From: Rhodanobacter sp. C06
GTDB lineage: Bacteria; Pseudomonadota; Gammaproteobacteria; Xanthomonadales; Rhodanobacteraceae
Reading direction: 5' to 3'
NCBI RefSeq assembly: GCF_002001105.1
Contig: NZ_MUNP01000046.1
Span: 62,001-126,000, forward strand
DNA: 64,000 bases
Position 1 is the stretch's first letter; the number at the start of each line of letters is the position of its first letter. Positions 17,756 to 31,471 of this stretch are shown in pieces. The notes below the pieces were generated by a model, which was not told where the DNA came from, made no database searches, and saw only the letters and a program-made list of their open reading frames with translations. The translations under genes were made by a program, and so were the position numbers.

Positions 17756-19621
17756 CTAGCGATAGCCTTGCGCCTGCAACGAGAACAGGTGCGCGTAATG
17801 CCCATTCCCGGCCATCAACTGCGCATGGTTGCCGCGTTCGATGATGCGGCCGTCCTGGATCACGATGATCTGGTCGGCCATGCGTACGGTGGAGAAACGG
17901 TGCGAGATCAGGATCGCGATACGCCCACCGGCCAGCTCGCGGAAGTGTTCGAAGATGGTGGCCTCGGCGGCGGCGTCCATCGCCGCGGTAGGTTCGTCCA
18001 GTACCAGGATGTCGGCCTGCGAGCGCATGAAGGCGCGCGCCAGCGCGATCTTCTGCCATTGCCCGCCGGAAAGTTCGCGGCCGTCGCGGAACCACTTGCC
18101 GAGCTGAGTTTCGAAGCCGGCCGGCAGGCTGTCGATGAAGTCGCTGGCCATGCCCTTGTCGCTGGCCTCGCGCCAGCGCGCTGCGTCCTCGAAATGACTG
18201 ACGTCGCCGGCGCCGACGTTCTCGCCGACGCGCATCTGGTAGCGCGCGAAGTCCTGGAAGATCACGCCGATGCGTTGCAGCAGGGCGGCTTCGTCCCACT
18301 CGCGCAGGTCGGTGCCGTCGAGCAGGATGCAGCCGTGGTCGGGCGCATACAGCCGCGTCAGCAGCTTGATCAGGGTGGTCTTGCCCGAACCGTTCTGGCC
18401 GACCAGGGCCAGCGATTCTCCGGGGCGGATATGCAGGTTGATGTCGTGCAGCGCCGGTTCGCCGGCACCGGGGTAGGTGAAACTGACGTGCTCGAAGCGG
18501 ATGCCGTCCTCTGGCTGCGCGCCGCGCCGGGCCTTGCCCTGCGATGGCGGCACCGACGTTTCCAGGTACTCGTAGAGCGTCGACAGGTACAGGTTGTCCT
18601 CGTACATGCCGCCGATCGCCGACAGCATCGCCGACACCGCCGACTGGCCCTGGCGGAACAACATCAGGTACATCGTCATCTGTCCCAGCGTGATGCGGGA
18701 GACCACGGTGCTCGCGGCGATCCACGCATACGCACCGTACAGCGCCAGCGTGCCTAGCAGGCCCAGGCCGAAGCCCCAGCCGTCGCGGCGGATGGTGAGG
18801 TCGCGATCGGCGCTGTACAGCGTGTGGAAGATGTCGCGGTAGCGCTGCAGCAGCAGCGGGCCGAGGCCGAACAGCTTGACCTCCTTGGCGTGATCCTCGC
18901 GCGCCAGCACGGTCTCCAGATACAGCTGCATGCGCGTTTCCGGCGAGCGCCAGCGGAACAGCCGGAACGCGTCGCCGGAAAACTTGGTTTCGGCGAGGAA
19001 CGACGGCAGTCCGGCCAGCACCAGCACGGCCACCGCCCAAGGCGAAAACTGGTACAGCAGGGTGCTGTAGCTGACCAGCGAAATTACATTCTGTCCCAGC
19101 CCGAACGTGCGCGTCACCAGCGACAGCGGCCGGCTCGACGCCTCGCGCCGCGCGCGGGTGAGCTTGTCGTAGAACTCCGAATCCTCGAAGTGCGCCAGCT
19201 GCAACGTCAGTGCCTTCTCCAGGATCATCACGTTGACGCGTTGCCCGAGTTGTGCGCGCAGCAGCGACTGGCACGTCGACAAGCCGCGTTGCGCACCGGC
19301 CAGCGCGGCAACCAGCAAGCCTTCCAGCGCCACCCAAGCGAACACTGGCGCCAGTGAGGGGTGTGTGCCGGCCAGCCACTGGCGATTGGCGTCGACCACG
19401 GCGTCGACGATACGGGCGCCGACAAACGCCACGCCGGCTGGCAGCAAGCCGGCAGCAAGCGTCAGCAGCGCCAGTGCGATCGTCAGCGACCGGCTCGTCG
19501 TCCATACCAGTTGCAGCGCGCGCCCGCTGTAACGGAAAACGCCCAGAAACCCGCGCGTCGGGTCGGCGGGAGGCGTGGCGGGAGCAGGGGGCGGATGGGG
19601 TGGCACGTCGGCGGGGTCCAT
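17756..19621 (-). CDS. ABC transporter, fused permease and ATPase
   Basis: A 621-aa half-transporter of the exporter type. A proline-rich N-terminus is followed by a transmembrane domain (about residues 40-350) and an ATPase domain. Walker A is GQNGSGKT (408-415), the signature LSGGQ (517-521), Walker B ILVLDE (538-543) and the switch histidine is in LISHRF (574). It probably works as a homodimer exporting a lipid, peptide or drug-like compound; the substrate cannot be assigned. The start at 19621 (MDPADVPPHP) is the first ATG giving a plausible N-terminus, but a start further downstream is possible. Confidence 0.87.
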   Translation of the reverse strand: MDPADVPPHPPPAPATPPADPTRGFLGVFRYSGRALQLVWTTSRSLTIALALLTLAAGLLPAGVAFVGARIVDAVVDANRQWLAGTHPSLAPVFAWVALEGLLVAALAGAQRGLSTCQSLLRAQLGQRVNVMILEKALTLQLAHFEDSEFYDKLTRARREASSRPLSLVTRTFGLGQNVISLVSYSTLLYQFSPWAVAVLVLAGLPSFLAETKFSGDAFRLFRWRSPETRMQLYLETVLAREDHAKEVKLFGLGPLLLQRYRDIFHTLYSADRDLTIRRDGWGFGLGLLGTLALYGAYAWIAASTVVSRITLGQMTMYLMLFRQGQSAVSAMLSAIGGMYEDNLYLSTLYEYLETSVPPSQGKARRGAQPEDGIRFEHVSFTYPGAGEPALHDINLHIRPGESLALVGQNGSGKTTLIKLLTRLYAPDHGCILLDGTDLREWDEAALLQRIGVIFQDFARYQMRVGENVGAGDVSHFEDAARWREASDKGMASDFIDSLPAGFETQLGKWFRDGRELSGGQWQKIALARAFMRSQADILVLDEPTAAMDAAAEATIFEHFRELAGGRIAILISHRFSTVRMADQIIVIQDGRIIERGNHAQLMAGNGHYAHLFSLQAQGYR

Positions 19622-19872
19622 CGACTCGGTGGCGCGGCATGCGCGGACTCCCGAGATGGGGCTCGGCGGAACGCATGCAAGGCGACCACGATCCGGCGAC
19701 ATGCGTCGACGGCGTGCACCTGAACGCCCCGGGTCATGCCGCTGGATCGGCGAGCGCCGACACGCGTTGTCGCTTCATGCCTTTACAGCGAATCCAGCTC
19801 AAGCGATGCGTGCTTGTCTCGGCGAGTGATCCGTGACTTGCCAAAGGTACCTCGAAGTTTTTCCGGGGTGCC

Positions 19873-21681
19873 TTACAGCGGCGCGCAGTGGCGCTCCAGC
19901 CAGGCGAGGTCGGCGCCTTCCAGCAGCGGGCTGAGCGCGGCGCGCACGGTGGCGTGGTAGTCGTCCAGCCACGCGCGCTCGTCGGGGGCGAGCAGGCCGG
20001 GCTCCAGCGCGCGGCGGTCGAACGGGCACAAGGTGAGCGTCTCGAATGCGAGGAAGTCGCCGAACTCGGTGCGGTCGGCCTCGACCACCACCGCGAGGTT
20101 CTCGTGGCGGATGCCGTGGCGACCGGGCTTGTACAGGCCCGGCTCGATCGAGGAGATCATGCCCGGCTCCAGCGCCACCAGCGCGCCGCCGCTCACCGGC
20201 GGACGGATCGATTGCGGGCCTTCGTGCACGTTGAGGAAATAGCCCACGCCGTGGCCGGTGCCGTGGCCGTAGTCGCAGCCGGCGGCCCACAGCGGCGCGC
20301 GCGCCAGCGCGTCGAGCTGCGGGCCGCTGGCGCCTTTCGGAAAACGCGCGCGACTGAGCGCGATCATGCCCTTCAGTACCAGGGTGGCGTCGCGGCGCTG
20401 CTCGGCGGAGCTCTCGCCCAGCGCCAGCACGCGGGTGATGTCGGTGGTGCCGCCCAGGTACTGGCCGCCGGAGTCGATCAGCAGCAGTCCCTTGGCCTGC
20501 AGCGCGCTGTGCGATTCCTGCGTGGCGCGGTAGTGCGGCAGCGCGCCGTTGGCCTGGTAGCCGGCGATGGTGGCGAAGCTCTCGCCCACGAATTCGGGTT
20601 GGGCGGCGCGCGCGGCATGCACCAGGCGGTGCACGTCCAGTTCGGTGAGCGGTTTGCCCTGGGTCAACTGGTGCTCGATCTCGCGGAACGCACCGGCCAG
20701 CGCCGCGCCGTCGCGACGCATCACCTCGCGCACGCGGTCCAGTTCGGCGGGGCTCTTCACCGCCTTGAACGCGGTGCTGGGATTGGCGGCCTCGATGCGT
20801 CCCACCTCGGCGGCGATCGCGTTGCTGATCGCGCAGACCACGCGGGCGGGATCAAACAACAAGGTGTCGGCCTTGCCCAGTTCCGCCAGCGCACCGGTGA
20901 TGCCGGCGTAGGGCGCGAGCACGATGCCGTCGGCGGCGAGCCGGGCGACCAGCGCGTCGTCGAACTTGCCGCGCTCGGCGAACAAGGTGGCTTTGCCGTC
21001 GACGGCGACCAGCAAGTGGGCCAGGAAGACCGGGTTGCACTCCACGTCGCTGCCGCGCAGGTTCGTCAGCCAGGCGATGTCGTCGAGGCTGGAGAGCAGG
21101 TGATGCGTGGCGCCGTGCTTGCGCAGCGCGTTGCGCAGGCGGGCGAGCTTGTCCGCGCGCGGCGTGCAGGCCCAGGCGATCGGGTGCTCGACGATGCGCG
21201 CATGGGGCAGGGCGGGGCGGTCATGCCAGATCGCGCCGGGCAGGTCGAGGTCGCTGCGCACGCGCACGCCGTGTTCGGCCAGTTTGCCTTCCATCGCGCG
21301 CAGGCCGGCCAGCGACACGCTGTCGCCGGCCACCGCCAGCACCTCGTCCCGGTGCAGCTGCGCGGCCAGCCAGTCCAGGTGCTCGGGCGTGTGCGGCACG
21401 CGCAGCTTCATCAGCGCGATGCCGCTGCCGGCGAGCTGCTGCTCGGCTTGTGCGAAGTAGCGCGAGTCGGTCCACAGGCCGGCGTGCTCTCGGCCCACGA
21501 TCAAGATGCCGGCAGAACCGGTGAAGCCGGACAGCCAGGCGCGTGCCTGCCAGCGCTCGGGCAGGTACTCGGAAAGATGCGGGTCGGCGCTGGGAACGAT
21601 CGCGGCGGCGACGCCGTGCTGCTGCATGGCCGCGCGCAGCGCGGCGATCCGGGCGGGGATGGAGGGGCTCATGCGCGGCAT
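19873..21681 (-). CDS. pepP: Xaa-Pro aminopeptidase (M24B family)
   Basis: A 602-aa metallopeptidase that removes N-terminal residues preceding proline. It has the two N-terminal creatinase-like domains of the long aminopeptidase P form and a C-terminal pita-bread catalytic domain. All five metal ligands are visible in order: LLIDSGGQY, GTTDITR, GHGTGHGVG, SSIEPGLY and RHENLAVVVE. The ATG at 21681 has a plausible ribosome site (GAGCAGG, 7-nt spacer); the ATG at 21672 is the alternative. It is divergent from cyoABCD. Confidence 0.93.
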   Translation of the reverse strand: MPRMSPSIPARIAALRAAMQQHGVAAAIVPSADPHLSEYLPERWQARAWLSGFTGSAGILIVGREHAGLWTDSRYFAQAEQQLAGSGIALMKLRVPHTPEHLDWLAAQLHRDEVLAVAGDSVSLAGLRAMEGKLAEHGVRVRSDLDLPGAIWHDRPALPHARIVEHPIAWACTPRADKLARLRNALRKHGATHHLLSSLDDIAWLTNLRGSDVECNPVFLAHLLVAVDGKATLFAERGKFDDALVARLAADGIVLAPYAGITGALAELGKADTLLFDPARVVCAISNAIAAEVGRIEAANPSTAFKAVKSPAELDRVREVMRRDGAALAGAFREIEHQLTQGKPLTELDVHRLVHAARAAQPEFVGESFATIAGYQANGALPHYRATQESHSALQAKGLLLIDSGGQYLGGTTDITRVLALGESSAEQRRDATLVLKGMIALSRARFPKGASGPQLDALARAPLWAAGCDYGHGTGHGVGYFLNVHEGPQSIRPPVSGGALVALEPGMISSIEPGLYKPGRHGIRHENLAVVVEADRTEFGDFLAFETLTLCPFDRRALEPGLLAPDERAWLDDYHATVRAALSPLLEGADLAWLERHCAPL

Positions 21682-21863
21682 GTTAGAGCCTGCTCACGAT
21701 GCCCGCCACAACGTCGCGCGGCAAGCAACGCGCAAGATCATCGCGCAGCATGTTTCAACTGCGGCATTGTGTCTCGACGGGGTGTCATTTCGCGCCGCCA
21801 CTGACTACGATGCGCGCGCCGCATCCCCACGGCATCCCCTTCAAGCCGTCCAAAGAGTCGTTC

Positions 21864-22817
21864 GTGAGCAAACGTAGCGTCGTTTCCGCCTTGCGCTGGT
21901 CGTGCGCAGGCCTGGCCGTGTTCCTCGCCGGCTGCAACATGGAAGTCCTCTCGCCGAAGGGCGACGTGGGCATGCATGAAAAGAACCTGATCCTGATCGC
22001 GCTCGGGCTGATGTCCGTGGTGGTGATCCCGGTGATCGTGCTGACCCTGTGGTTCGCGTGGCGCTACCGCGCCTCCAACACCAAGGCCACCTACGCGCCG
22101 AAGTGGTCGCACTCGACGAAGATCGAGGCGGCGATGTGGGGCATCCCCTGCGTCATCATCGCGATCCTCGGCGTGATCACCTGGCGCAGCACGCACCAGC
22201 TCGATCCGTACAAGCCGCTGGTGTCCGACGTGAAGCCGGTGACCATCGAGGCGGTGGCGATGGACTGGAAGTGGCTGTTCATCTACCCGGACTACGGCGT
22301 GGCCAGCGTCAACCAGATCGCGTTCCCGGTGGATACGCCGGTGAACTTCAAGATCACCTCGGCCACCGTGATGAACGCGTTCTTCATCCCGCAGCTGGGC
22401 AGCCAGATCTACGCGATGGCGGGCATGCAGACCAAACTGCACCTGATCGCGCGCGAGGCGGGCAGCTACGACGGCCTGTCCTCCAACTACAGCGGTGCCG
22501 GCTTCTCCGACATGCGCTTCAAGGCGATCGCCACCACGGAGCAGGGCTTCCAGGACTGGCTGGCGAAGGCGAAGGCCGGCGCGGCCACGCTCGACCTGCC
22601 GACCTACCAGGCGCTGGAGCAGCCCAGTGAGAAGGTGCCGGTGTCGTATTACGCGACGGTTGCGCCCGGCCTGTTCGAGGACATCCTGCACAAGGACATG
22701 GACGGCAAGCCCGCTGGCGACAAGCCGATGGAAGGCATGCCGATGCACGGCGAGCCGGCGCATGACGGCGTCGCCGTCGCCGCCTCGCACAACGATCACG
22801 CCCAGGCTGCGGAGTAA
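21864..22817 (+). CDS. cyoA: Cytochrome bo3 quinol oxidase subunit II
   Basis: Membrane-anchored subunit II of the proton-pumping terminal oxidase. The GTG start at 21864 (AAAGAG upstream) gives a 317-aa protein with a lipoprotein signal ending in FLAGC (C24) and two further membrane helices (about 40-62 and 82-102). The cupredoxin domain lacks the CuA cysteines: the ligand region reads YDGLSSNYSGAGF. This is diagnostic of quinol rather than cytochrome c oxidases. An ATG at 21810 would add a non-conserved tail that spoils the signal peptide. The C-terminus is His/Met-rich, with several metal-capable residues. First gene of cyoABCD. Confidence 0.94.
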   Translation: MSKRSVVSALRWSCAGLAVFLAGCNMEVLSPKGDVGMHEKNLILIALGLMSVVVIPVIVLTLWFAWRYRASNTKATYAPKWSHSTKIEAAMWGIPCVIIAILGVITWRSTHQLDPYKPLVSDVKPVTIEAVAMDWKWLFIYPDYGVASVNQIAFPVDTPVNFKITSATVMNAFFIPQLGSQIYAMAGMQTKLHLIAREAGSYDGLSSNYSGAGFSDMRFKAIATTEQGFQDWLAKAKAGAATLDLPTYQALEQPSEKVPVSYYATVAPGLFEDILHKDMDGKPAGDKPMEGMPMHGEPAHDGVAVAASHNDHAQAAE

Positions 22818-22820
22818 GCC

Positions 22821-24836
22821 ATGTTCGGAAAGCTTTCCCTCTCGTCGATCCCGTTCGACCAGCCGATCGTGATGGTTACCCTGTTGATGGTGGCCATCGG
22901 CGGCGCGGCCCTGTTCGGCGGCATCACCTACTTCCGCAAGTGGGGCTACCTGTGGAACGAGTGGTTCACCACGGTGGACCACAAGAAGATCGGCATCATG
23001 TACGTCATCCTGGCGCTGGTGATGCTGCTGCGCGGCTTCGCCGATGCGATCATGATGCGCGGCCAGCAGGCGCTGGCCGCTGCCGGCGACCAGGGCTACC
23101 TGCCGCCGCATCACTTCGACCAGATCTTCAGCGCGCACGGCACGATCATGATCTTCTTCATGGCGATGCCGTTCATCGTGGGCCTGATGAACCTGATCGT
23201 GCCGCTGCAGATCGGCGCACGAGACGTGGCCTATCCGTTCCTGAATTCGCTGAGCTTCTGGCTCACCGCCTCGGGCGTGGTGCTGATCATGCTGTCGCTG
23301 TTCATCGGCGAGTTCTCCACCGCCGGCTGGCTGGCCTATCCGCCGCTGTCCGAGCTGCAGTTCAGTCCGGGCGTGGGCGTGGACTACTACATCTGGGCGC
23401 TGCAGCTGTCGGGCCTGGGCACCACGCTCAGCGGCATCAACTTCATCGTCACCATCCTGCGCATGCGCACCCCGGGCATGACGCTGATGAAGATGCCGGT
23501 GTTCAGCTGGACCGCGCTGGTCACCAACGTGCTGATCGTGGCGGCGTTCCCGATTCTCACCGTGACGCTGGCCCTGCTCGGCGCCGACCGTTACCTCGGC
23601 ATGCACTTCTTCACGAACGACCTCGGCGGCAACGCCATGATGTACGTGAACCTGATCTGGATCTGGGGCCACCCCGAGGTCTACATCCTGATGGTGCCGT
23701 GCTTCGGCGTGTTCTCCGAGATCATCTCCACGTTCTCCGGCAAGCCGCTGTTCGGCTACAAGTCGATGGTGTGGGCCACGGTGGCGATCGGCGTGCTGTC
23801 CTTCCTGGTGTGGCTGCACCACTTCTTCACCATGGGCTCGGGCGCCAACGTCAACGCGTTCTTCGGCATCGCCACGATGGTGATCTCGATCCCCACCGGC
23901 GTGAAGGTGTTCAACTGGCTGTTCACCATGTACCGCGGCCGCATCCGCTTCACCGTGCCGGTGCTGTGGACGATCGGCTTCATGGTGACCTTCGTGATCG
24001 GCGGCATGACCGGCGTGCTGCTGGCGGTGCCGGGCGCGGACTTCGTGCTGCACAACAGCCTGTTCCTGATCGCGCACTTCCACAACATGATCATCGGCGG
24101 CGTGGTATTCGGCTGCCTGGCCGCGCTGAACTTCTGGTTCCCGAAGGCGTTCGGCTTCAAGCTGGAGGAGCGCTGGGGCAAGTGGTCGTTCTGGTGCTGG
24201 CTGGTGGGCTTCTACGTGGCCTTCTTCCCGCTGTACGCACTCGGCTTCATGGGTGCCACCCGCCGCATGCAGCACTACGACAACCCGGCCTGGCAGCCTT
24301 ACTTCGTGGTGGCCTTCATCGGCGCCGCGATCATCATGGCGGGCATCGGCTTCACCGTGCTGCAGATCGCGGTGAGCATCCGCAACCGCGCGGCCAACCG
24401 CGACCTCACCGGCGACCCCTGGGGTGGCCGCACGCTGGAGTGGGCGACCAGCTCGCCGGCGCCGTTCTACAACTTCGCGGTGCTGCCCGAGGTGAGCGAG
24501 CTCGACCAGTTCTGGGCGGACAAGGAGCACAAGCGCGCCTACCCGCGCCATGCCCACTACGCCGACATCCACATGCCGCGCAACACCGGCGTGGGCGTGG
24601 TGATGGGCGGCCTCGCCACGGTGCTGGGCTTCGGCTTGATCTGGCACATCTGGTGGCTGGCGATCCTGGGCCTGGCCGGCATGATCGGTGCGTTCATCGC
24701 GCGCTCCTACGACCGTGACGTCGACTACTACGTGCCCGGTGCCGAGGTCGAGAAGATCGAGCGCGAGCGGCTGGTGCCGCTGTCCAAGCTGATTGACCAG
24801 GTGGGCGCCGCTCCCGCCGAGCAGAAGGTGGCCTAA
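22821..24836 (+). CDS. cyoB: Cytochrome bo3 quinol oxidase subunit I
   Basis: The 671-aa heme-copper catalytic subunit. Haem and CuB ligands are visible: H106, WGHPEVY (with the crosslinked Tyr), WLHHFFT and the final pair in LIAHFHNMI. The high-affinity ubiquinol site residues occur at the E. coli numbers R71, D75, H98 and Q101 (LLRGFAD and HHFDQ), which confirms quinol as the electron donor. It starts 3 bp after cyoA and overlaps cyoC by 1 bp. Confidence 0.97.
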   Translation: MFGKLSLSSIPFDQPIVMVTLLMVAIGGAALFGGITYFRKWGYLWNEWFTTVDHKKIGIMYVILALVMLLRGFADAIMMRGQQALAAAGDQGYLPPHHFDQIFSAHGTIMIFFMAMPFIVGLMNLIVPLQIGARDVAYPFLNSLSFWLTASGVVLIMLSLFIGEFSTAGWLAYPPLSELQFSPGVGVDYYIWALQLSGLGTTLSGINFIVTILRMRTPGMTLMKMPVFSWTALVTNVLIVAAFPILTVTLALLGADRYLGMHFFTNDLGGNAMMYVNLIWIWGHPEVYILMVPCFGVFSEIISTFSGKPLFGYKSMVWATVAIGVLSFLVWLHHFFTMGSGANVNAFFGIATMVISIPTGVKVFNWLFTMYRGRIRFTVPVLWTIGFMVTFVIGGMTGVLLAVPGADFVLHNSLFLIAHFHNMIIGGVVFGCLAALNFWFPKAFGFKLEERWGKWSFWCWLVGFYVAFFPLYALGFMGATRRMQHYDNPAWQPYFVVAFIGAAIIMAGIGFTVLQIAVSIRNRAANRDLTGDPWGGRTLEWATSSPAPFYNFAVLPEVSELDQFWADKEHKRAYPRHAHYADIHMPRNTGVGVVMGGLATVLGFGLIWHIWWLAILGLAGMIGAFIARSYDRDVDYYVPGAEVEKIERERLVPLSKLIDQVGAAPAEQKVA

Positions 24837-25450
24837 TGAATACCTCCGTCATCACTGCCGGCCACGACGTGGCCGGCCACCACGAGCATCACGACGACGG
24901 CTCCAAGACCCTGCTGGGGTTCTGGATCTACCTGATGAGCGACTGCCTGATCTTCTCGGGCCTGTTCGCCACCTTCGCCGTGATGGCCCACGCCTACGCG
25001 GGCGGTCCCACCGGCAAGGAGATCTTCGATCTCAAGTACGTGCTGGGCGAGACCATGCTGCTGCTGGTCAGCAGCTTCACCTTCGGCATGGCGATGCTGA
25101 ACATGCACGCCGGTCGCCGCAACAAGGTGCTGGCGTGGCTGGCGATCACCTTCCTGTTCGGCGCGGCCTTCGTGGGCATGGAAATCCACGAATTCGCGGC
25201 GCTGATCCACGAGGGCGCGGGCCCGGATCGCAGCGCGTTCCTGTCGGCCTATTTCACCCTGGTCGGCACGCACGGCCTGCACGTCACCTGCGGCCTGATC
25301 TGGATCGTGGTGATGCTGGACATGGTGCGTCGCCACGGCCTGGATGCCGTGGTCAAGCGCCGGCTGTCCTGCCTCAGCCTGTTCTGGCATTTCCTCGACG
25401 TGATCTGGATCTGCGTGTTCACTTTTGTCTATCTGCACGGGGTGCTGTGA
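24836..25450 (+). CDS. cyoC: Cytochrome bo3 quinol oxidase subunit III
   Basis: A 204-aa membrane protein with five hydrophobic helices, as in quinol-oxidase subunit III. The His/Asp-rich N-terminus (HDVAGHHEHHDD) precedes the first helix (LLGFWIYLMSDCLIFSGLF), which is the family signature. Subunit III stabilises the complex and its proton-uptake path. The ATG overlaps the cyoB stop (TAATG) and the stop overlaps cyoD (TGATG). Confidence 0.95.
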   Translation: MNTSVITAGHDVAGHHEHHDDGSKTLLGFWIYLMSDCLIFSGLFATFAVMAHAYAGGPTGKEIFDLKYVLGETMLLLVSSFTFGMAMLNMHAGRRNKVLAWLAITFLFGAAFVGMEIHEFAALIHEGAGPDRSAFLSAYFTLVGTHGLHVTCGLIWIVVMLDMVRRHGLDAVVKRRLSCLSLFWHFLDVIWICVFTFVYLHGVL

Positions 25451-25797
25451 TGTCGCACGCTCATGAACAGGCCGCCCACGGCGGCAAGCACGGGACGCTG
25501 TCGTCCTACCTGGTCGGCTTCGGGCTGTCGCTGGTGCTCACCCTGCTTTCCTTCGGCTGCGTGATGACCGGGATGGTGCCGCACCACCTGATCGTGCCTG
25601 GCCTGATGGTGTTCTGCGTGGCCCAGGTGCTGGTGCAGCTCGGCTTCTTCCTGCACATGGGCATCGCGCCGGAGCAGCGCGAGAACCTGATGGTGGCCGC
25701 GTGCGCGCTGCTGTTCATCGCCATCGTGGTGATCGGCTCGCTGTGGGTGCTGCACAACATGAATGTCTACATGGTGCCGGGCATGTCGCACGGCTGA
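25450..25797 (+). CDS. cyoD: Cytochrome bo3 quinol oxidase subunit IV
   Basis: A 115-aa, three-helix subunit that helps assemble CuB-containing subunit I. Family features are the GTLSSYLVGFGLSLVLT first helix, LVQLGFFLHM, and the third helix ending in VLHNMNVYMVP. It is the last gene of the cluster and is followed by a strong terminator. cyoE (haem O synthase), which follows cyoD in enterobacteria, is absent here and must be elsewhere. Confidence 0.95.
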   Translation: MSHAHEQAAHGGKHGTLSSYLVGFGLSLVLTLLSFGCVMTGMVPHHLIVPGLMVFCVAQVLVQLGFFLHMGIAPEQRENLMVAACALLFIAIVVIGSLWVLHNMNVYMVPGMSHG

Positions 25798-25822
25798 GGT
25801 CGCGCTTCCGAGTATTCCGCTG

Positions 25823-25853
25823 CCGGCGGCCTTGCGAGGGGCCGCCGGTTTTT
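25823..25853 (+). terminator. Rho-independent terminator of cyoABCD
   Basis: A 9-bp perfect GC stem (CCGGCGGCC / GGCCGCCGG) with an 8-nt loop, followed by TTTTT, starting 26 bp after the cyoD stop. Confidence 0.92.
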
Positions 25854-25880
25854 GTTTGGCTTGTGGTGCTGCAAGCACAG

Positions 25881-28130
<2,250 letters not shown>

Positions 28131-28150
28131 AAGGTTCTTGCCTCCCTGCG

Positions 28151-28185
28151 ACTGGGTCCCGGCCAATCCATGGCCGGGATGACGG
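28151..28185. repeat. Short palindromic repeat in the pyrG-kdsA gap
   Basis: A 7-bp GC hairpin (CCCGGCC 28158-28164 with GGCCGGG 28172-28178) framed by CTGGGT and ATGACGG. It resembles a short dispersed repeat type common in high-GC proteobacteria. Only one copy is seen in this window, so the family assignment is weak. Confidence 0.4.
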
Positions 28186-28221
28186 TGCGGCGGCATCGCT
28201 GCAACCCGGAGGGCTGCAGCG

Positions 28222-29055
28222 ATGAAACTCTGCAACTTTGAAGTCGGTTTGGACCAACCGCTGTTCCTGATCGCCGGCCCTTGCGTGGTCGAGTCCGAAC
28301 AGCTGCAACTGGATACCGCGGGCACGCTGAAGGAGATCACCGGCAGGCTCGGCGTGAACTTCATCTTCAAGTCCAGCTTCGACAAGGCCAACCGCTCCTC
28401 CGGCACCAGCTTCCGCGGCCCGGGCATGGAGGAGGGCTTGCGCATCCTCGGCGAGGTGAAACGCCAGATCGGCGTGCCGGTGCTCACCGACGTGCACGAA
28501 TACACCCCGTTCGGGGAGGTCGCCGCGGTGGTGGACGTGTTGCAGACGCCGGCCTTCCTGTGCCGGCAGACCGATTTCATCCAGGCCGTGGCCCGCGCCG
28601 GCAAGCCGGTGAACATCAAGAAGGGCCAGTTCCTCGCGCCCTGGGACATGAAGAACGTCGTGGACAAGGCCAAGGCCGTGGGCAACGACGAGATCCTGGT
28701 GTGCGAGCGCGGCGCGAGCTTCGGCTACAACAACCTCGTTTCCGACATGCGCTCGCTGAGCGCGATGCGCGACACGGGTTGCCCGGTGGTGTTCGACGCC
28801 ACCCATTCGGTGCAATTGCCGGGCGGCCAGGGCACCAGCTCCGGCGGCCAGCGCGAGTTCGTGCCGGTGCTGGCGCGTGCCGCGGTGGCCGCGGGTGTGG
28901 CCGGCCTGTTCGCCGAGACGCACCCCGATCCGAGCAAGGCGCTCTCCGACGGCCCGAACGCCTGGCCACTGGACAAGATGGAAGCGCTGCTGGAAACCCT
29001 GCTGGAACTGGATGCCGTGACCAAGCGCCACGGCTTCCTCGAGAACACTTTGTAA
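28222..29055 (+). CDS. kdsA: 3-deoxy-D-manno-octulosonate 8-phosphate synthase
   Basis: KdsA (277 aa) condenses phosphoenolpyruvate with arabinose 5-phosphate to KDO-8-phosphate for lipopolysaccharide inner core. Substrate-binding motifs include [29 protein letters not shown] and the conserved [13 protein letters not shown]. The metal-site Asn seen in metal-independent enzymes matches [16 protein letters not shown], so it is probably the metal-independent type. It lies between pyrG and eno, an order common in gammaproteobacteria. A strong GGAGGG site precedes the ATG. Confidence 0.95.
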   Translation: MKLCNFEVGLDQPLFLIAGPCVVESEQLQLDTAGTLKEITGRLGVNFIFKSSFDKANRSSGTSFRGPGMEEGLRILGEVKRQIGVPVLTDVHEYTPFGEVAAVVDVLQTPAFLCRQTDFIQAVARAGKPVNIKKGQFLAPWDMKNVVDKAKAVGNDEILVCERGASFGYNNLVSDMRSLSAMRDTGCPVVFDATHSVQLPGGQGTSSGGQREFVPVLARAAVAAGVAGLFAETHPDPSKALSDGPNAWPLDKMEALLETLLELDAVTKRHGFLENTL

Positions 29056-30414
<1,359 letters not shown>

Positions 30415-30431
30415 TCCGGCGCCCCCGGCCC

Positions 30432-30782
30432 ATGCTGCGCTGGATCGCCCTCGTCCTGTTCTTGCTGCTGATCGGACTGCAGATGAAGCTGTGGTCCGCG
30501 CACGGCGGTGTGCATGAAGTGGATGCCCTGCGCGTATCGATCAAGAAGCAGACCGACGAGAACGCGCGCCTGCAGCAGCGCAACCAGGCGCTGGCCGCCG
30601 ACGTGACCGACCTCAAGCACGGCGACCAGGCGATCGAGGCGCGTGCGCGCACCGAGCTGGGCCTGATCAAGCCGGGCGAGACCTTCTACCAGGTCGACAA
30701 CCAGCCCGCGGGGGCCAGCAGCACGCTGCCCCTGCCGCCGCCGGCCCGGCCCGGCGGCGCTACCGGTGGCGTTGTCAAATGA
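30432..30782 (+). CDS. ftsB: Cell-division protein FtsB
   Basis: A 116-aa bitopic membrane protein. It has a short cytoplasmic tip, one transmembrane helix (about residues 3-20) and a periplasmic coiled coil (about 30-70, heptad pattern with ENARLQQRNQAL). FtsB forms the FtsQ-FtsB-FtsL complex that activates septal peptidoglycan synthesis. The C-terminal ~30 residues are Pro/Gly-rich, an extension beyond the E. coli protein. Location between eno and ispD is the conserved gammaproteobacterial position; its stop overlaps ispD by 4 bp. Confidence 0.93.
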   Translation: MLRWIALVLFLLLIGLQMKLWSAHGGVHEVDALRVSIKKQTDENARLQQRNQALAADVTDLKHGDQAIEARARTELGLIKPGETFYQVDNQPAGASSTLPLPPPARPGGATGGVVK

Positions 30783-31471
30783 ACACGGCCTTGTGGTGCG
30801 TGGTGCCGGCCGCCGGTCGCGGCACCCGGATGGGTACGGACTGTCCCAAGCAATACCTGCCGCTGGCTGGTCGGCCACTGATCGCGCACACGCTGGAGCG
30901 GCTGGCCGCGCACCCGCGCATCGCCGGCCTGATGGTCGTGCTGGGCGCGAAGGATGAGCACTGGTCCGGCGGCACGACCCTGCACGGCAAGCCGGTGTGC
31001 ACCGCGATCGGCGGCACCGAGCGCAGCGATTCGGTGCTGGCGGGCCTGCATGCCCTGCCGCCCGAGGTGTGCGAGGCCGACTTCGTGCTGGTGCACGATG
31101 CCGCGCGCCCCTGCGTGCGTGCAGCCGACATCGCGCGCCTGATCGAACAGGCCGCGCAGGCGGATGGCGGCCTGCTCGGTGCGCCGTTGCGCGACACACT
31201 GAAGCGCGCGGGGGAAGGCGGGCGCAGCCTTGCCACCGAACCGCGCGAGCTGCGCTGGCGCGCGTTCACGCCGCAGATGTTCCGCCGCGGTGAGCTCGTC
31301 GCCGCGCTGCGGGCCGCGGCGCGCGATGGTCGCGCGGTCAGCGACGAGGCGATGGCGATGGAACTGGCCGGCTTCCGGCCGCTGCTGGTCGAGGGCGCCG
31401 AGGACAACATCAAGGTGACTACGGCGGCGGACCTCGCGCTCGCCGAATTCCTGCTGGCGAGGACGGCGTGA
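30779..31471 (+). CDS. ispD: 2-C-methyl-D-erythritol 4-phosphate cytidylyltransferase
   Basis: IspD (230 aa) attaches CMP to methylerythritol phosphate in the non-mevalonate isoprenoid pathway. The nucleotide-binding loop is [10 protein letters not shown] followed by KQYLPLAG. Further motifs are [22 protein letters not shown] and the [11 protein letters not shown] block near the end. It overlaps ftsB (ATGA) and abuts or overlaps ispF, a coupled pair that catalyses alternate steps of the pathway. Confidence 0.95.
   Translation: MNTALWCVVPAAGRGTRMGTDCPKQYLPLAGRPLIAHTLERLAAHPRIAGLMVVLGAKDEHWSGGTTLHGKPVCTAIGGTERSDSVLAGLHALPPEVCEADFVLVHDAARPCVRAADIARLIEQAAQADGGLLGAPLRDTLKRAGEGGRSLATEPRELRWRAFTPQMFRRGELVAALRAAARDGRAVSDEAMAMELAGFRPLLVEGAEDNIKVTTAADLALAEFLLARTA

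Noticed and set aside
15698-18757. 1019-codon plus-strand open frame opposite parE and the ABC transporter
   Set aside because: Composition is Gln/His/Arg/Val-biased as expected for antisense of GC-rich genes; both minus-strand genes are clearly real.
21738-24647. 969-codon minus-strand open frame opposite cyoAB
   Set aside because: It is low-complexity His/Arg/Glu-rich sequence antisense to a well-conserved oxidase operon.
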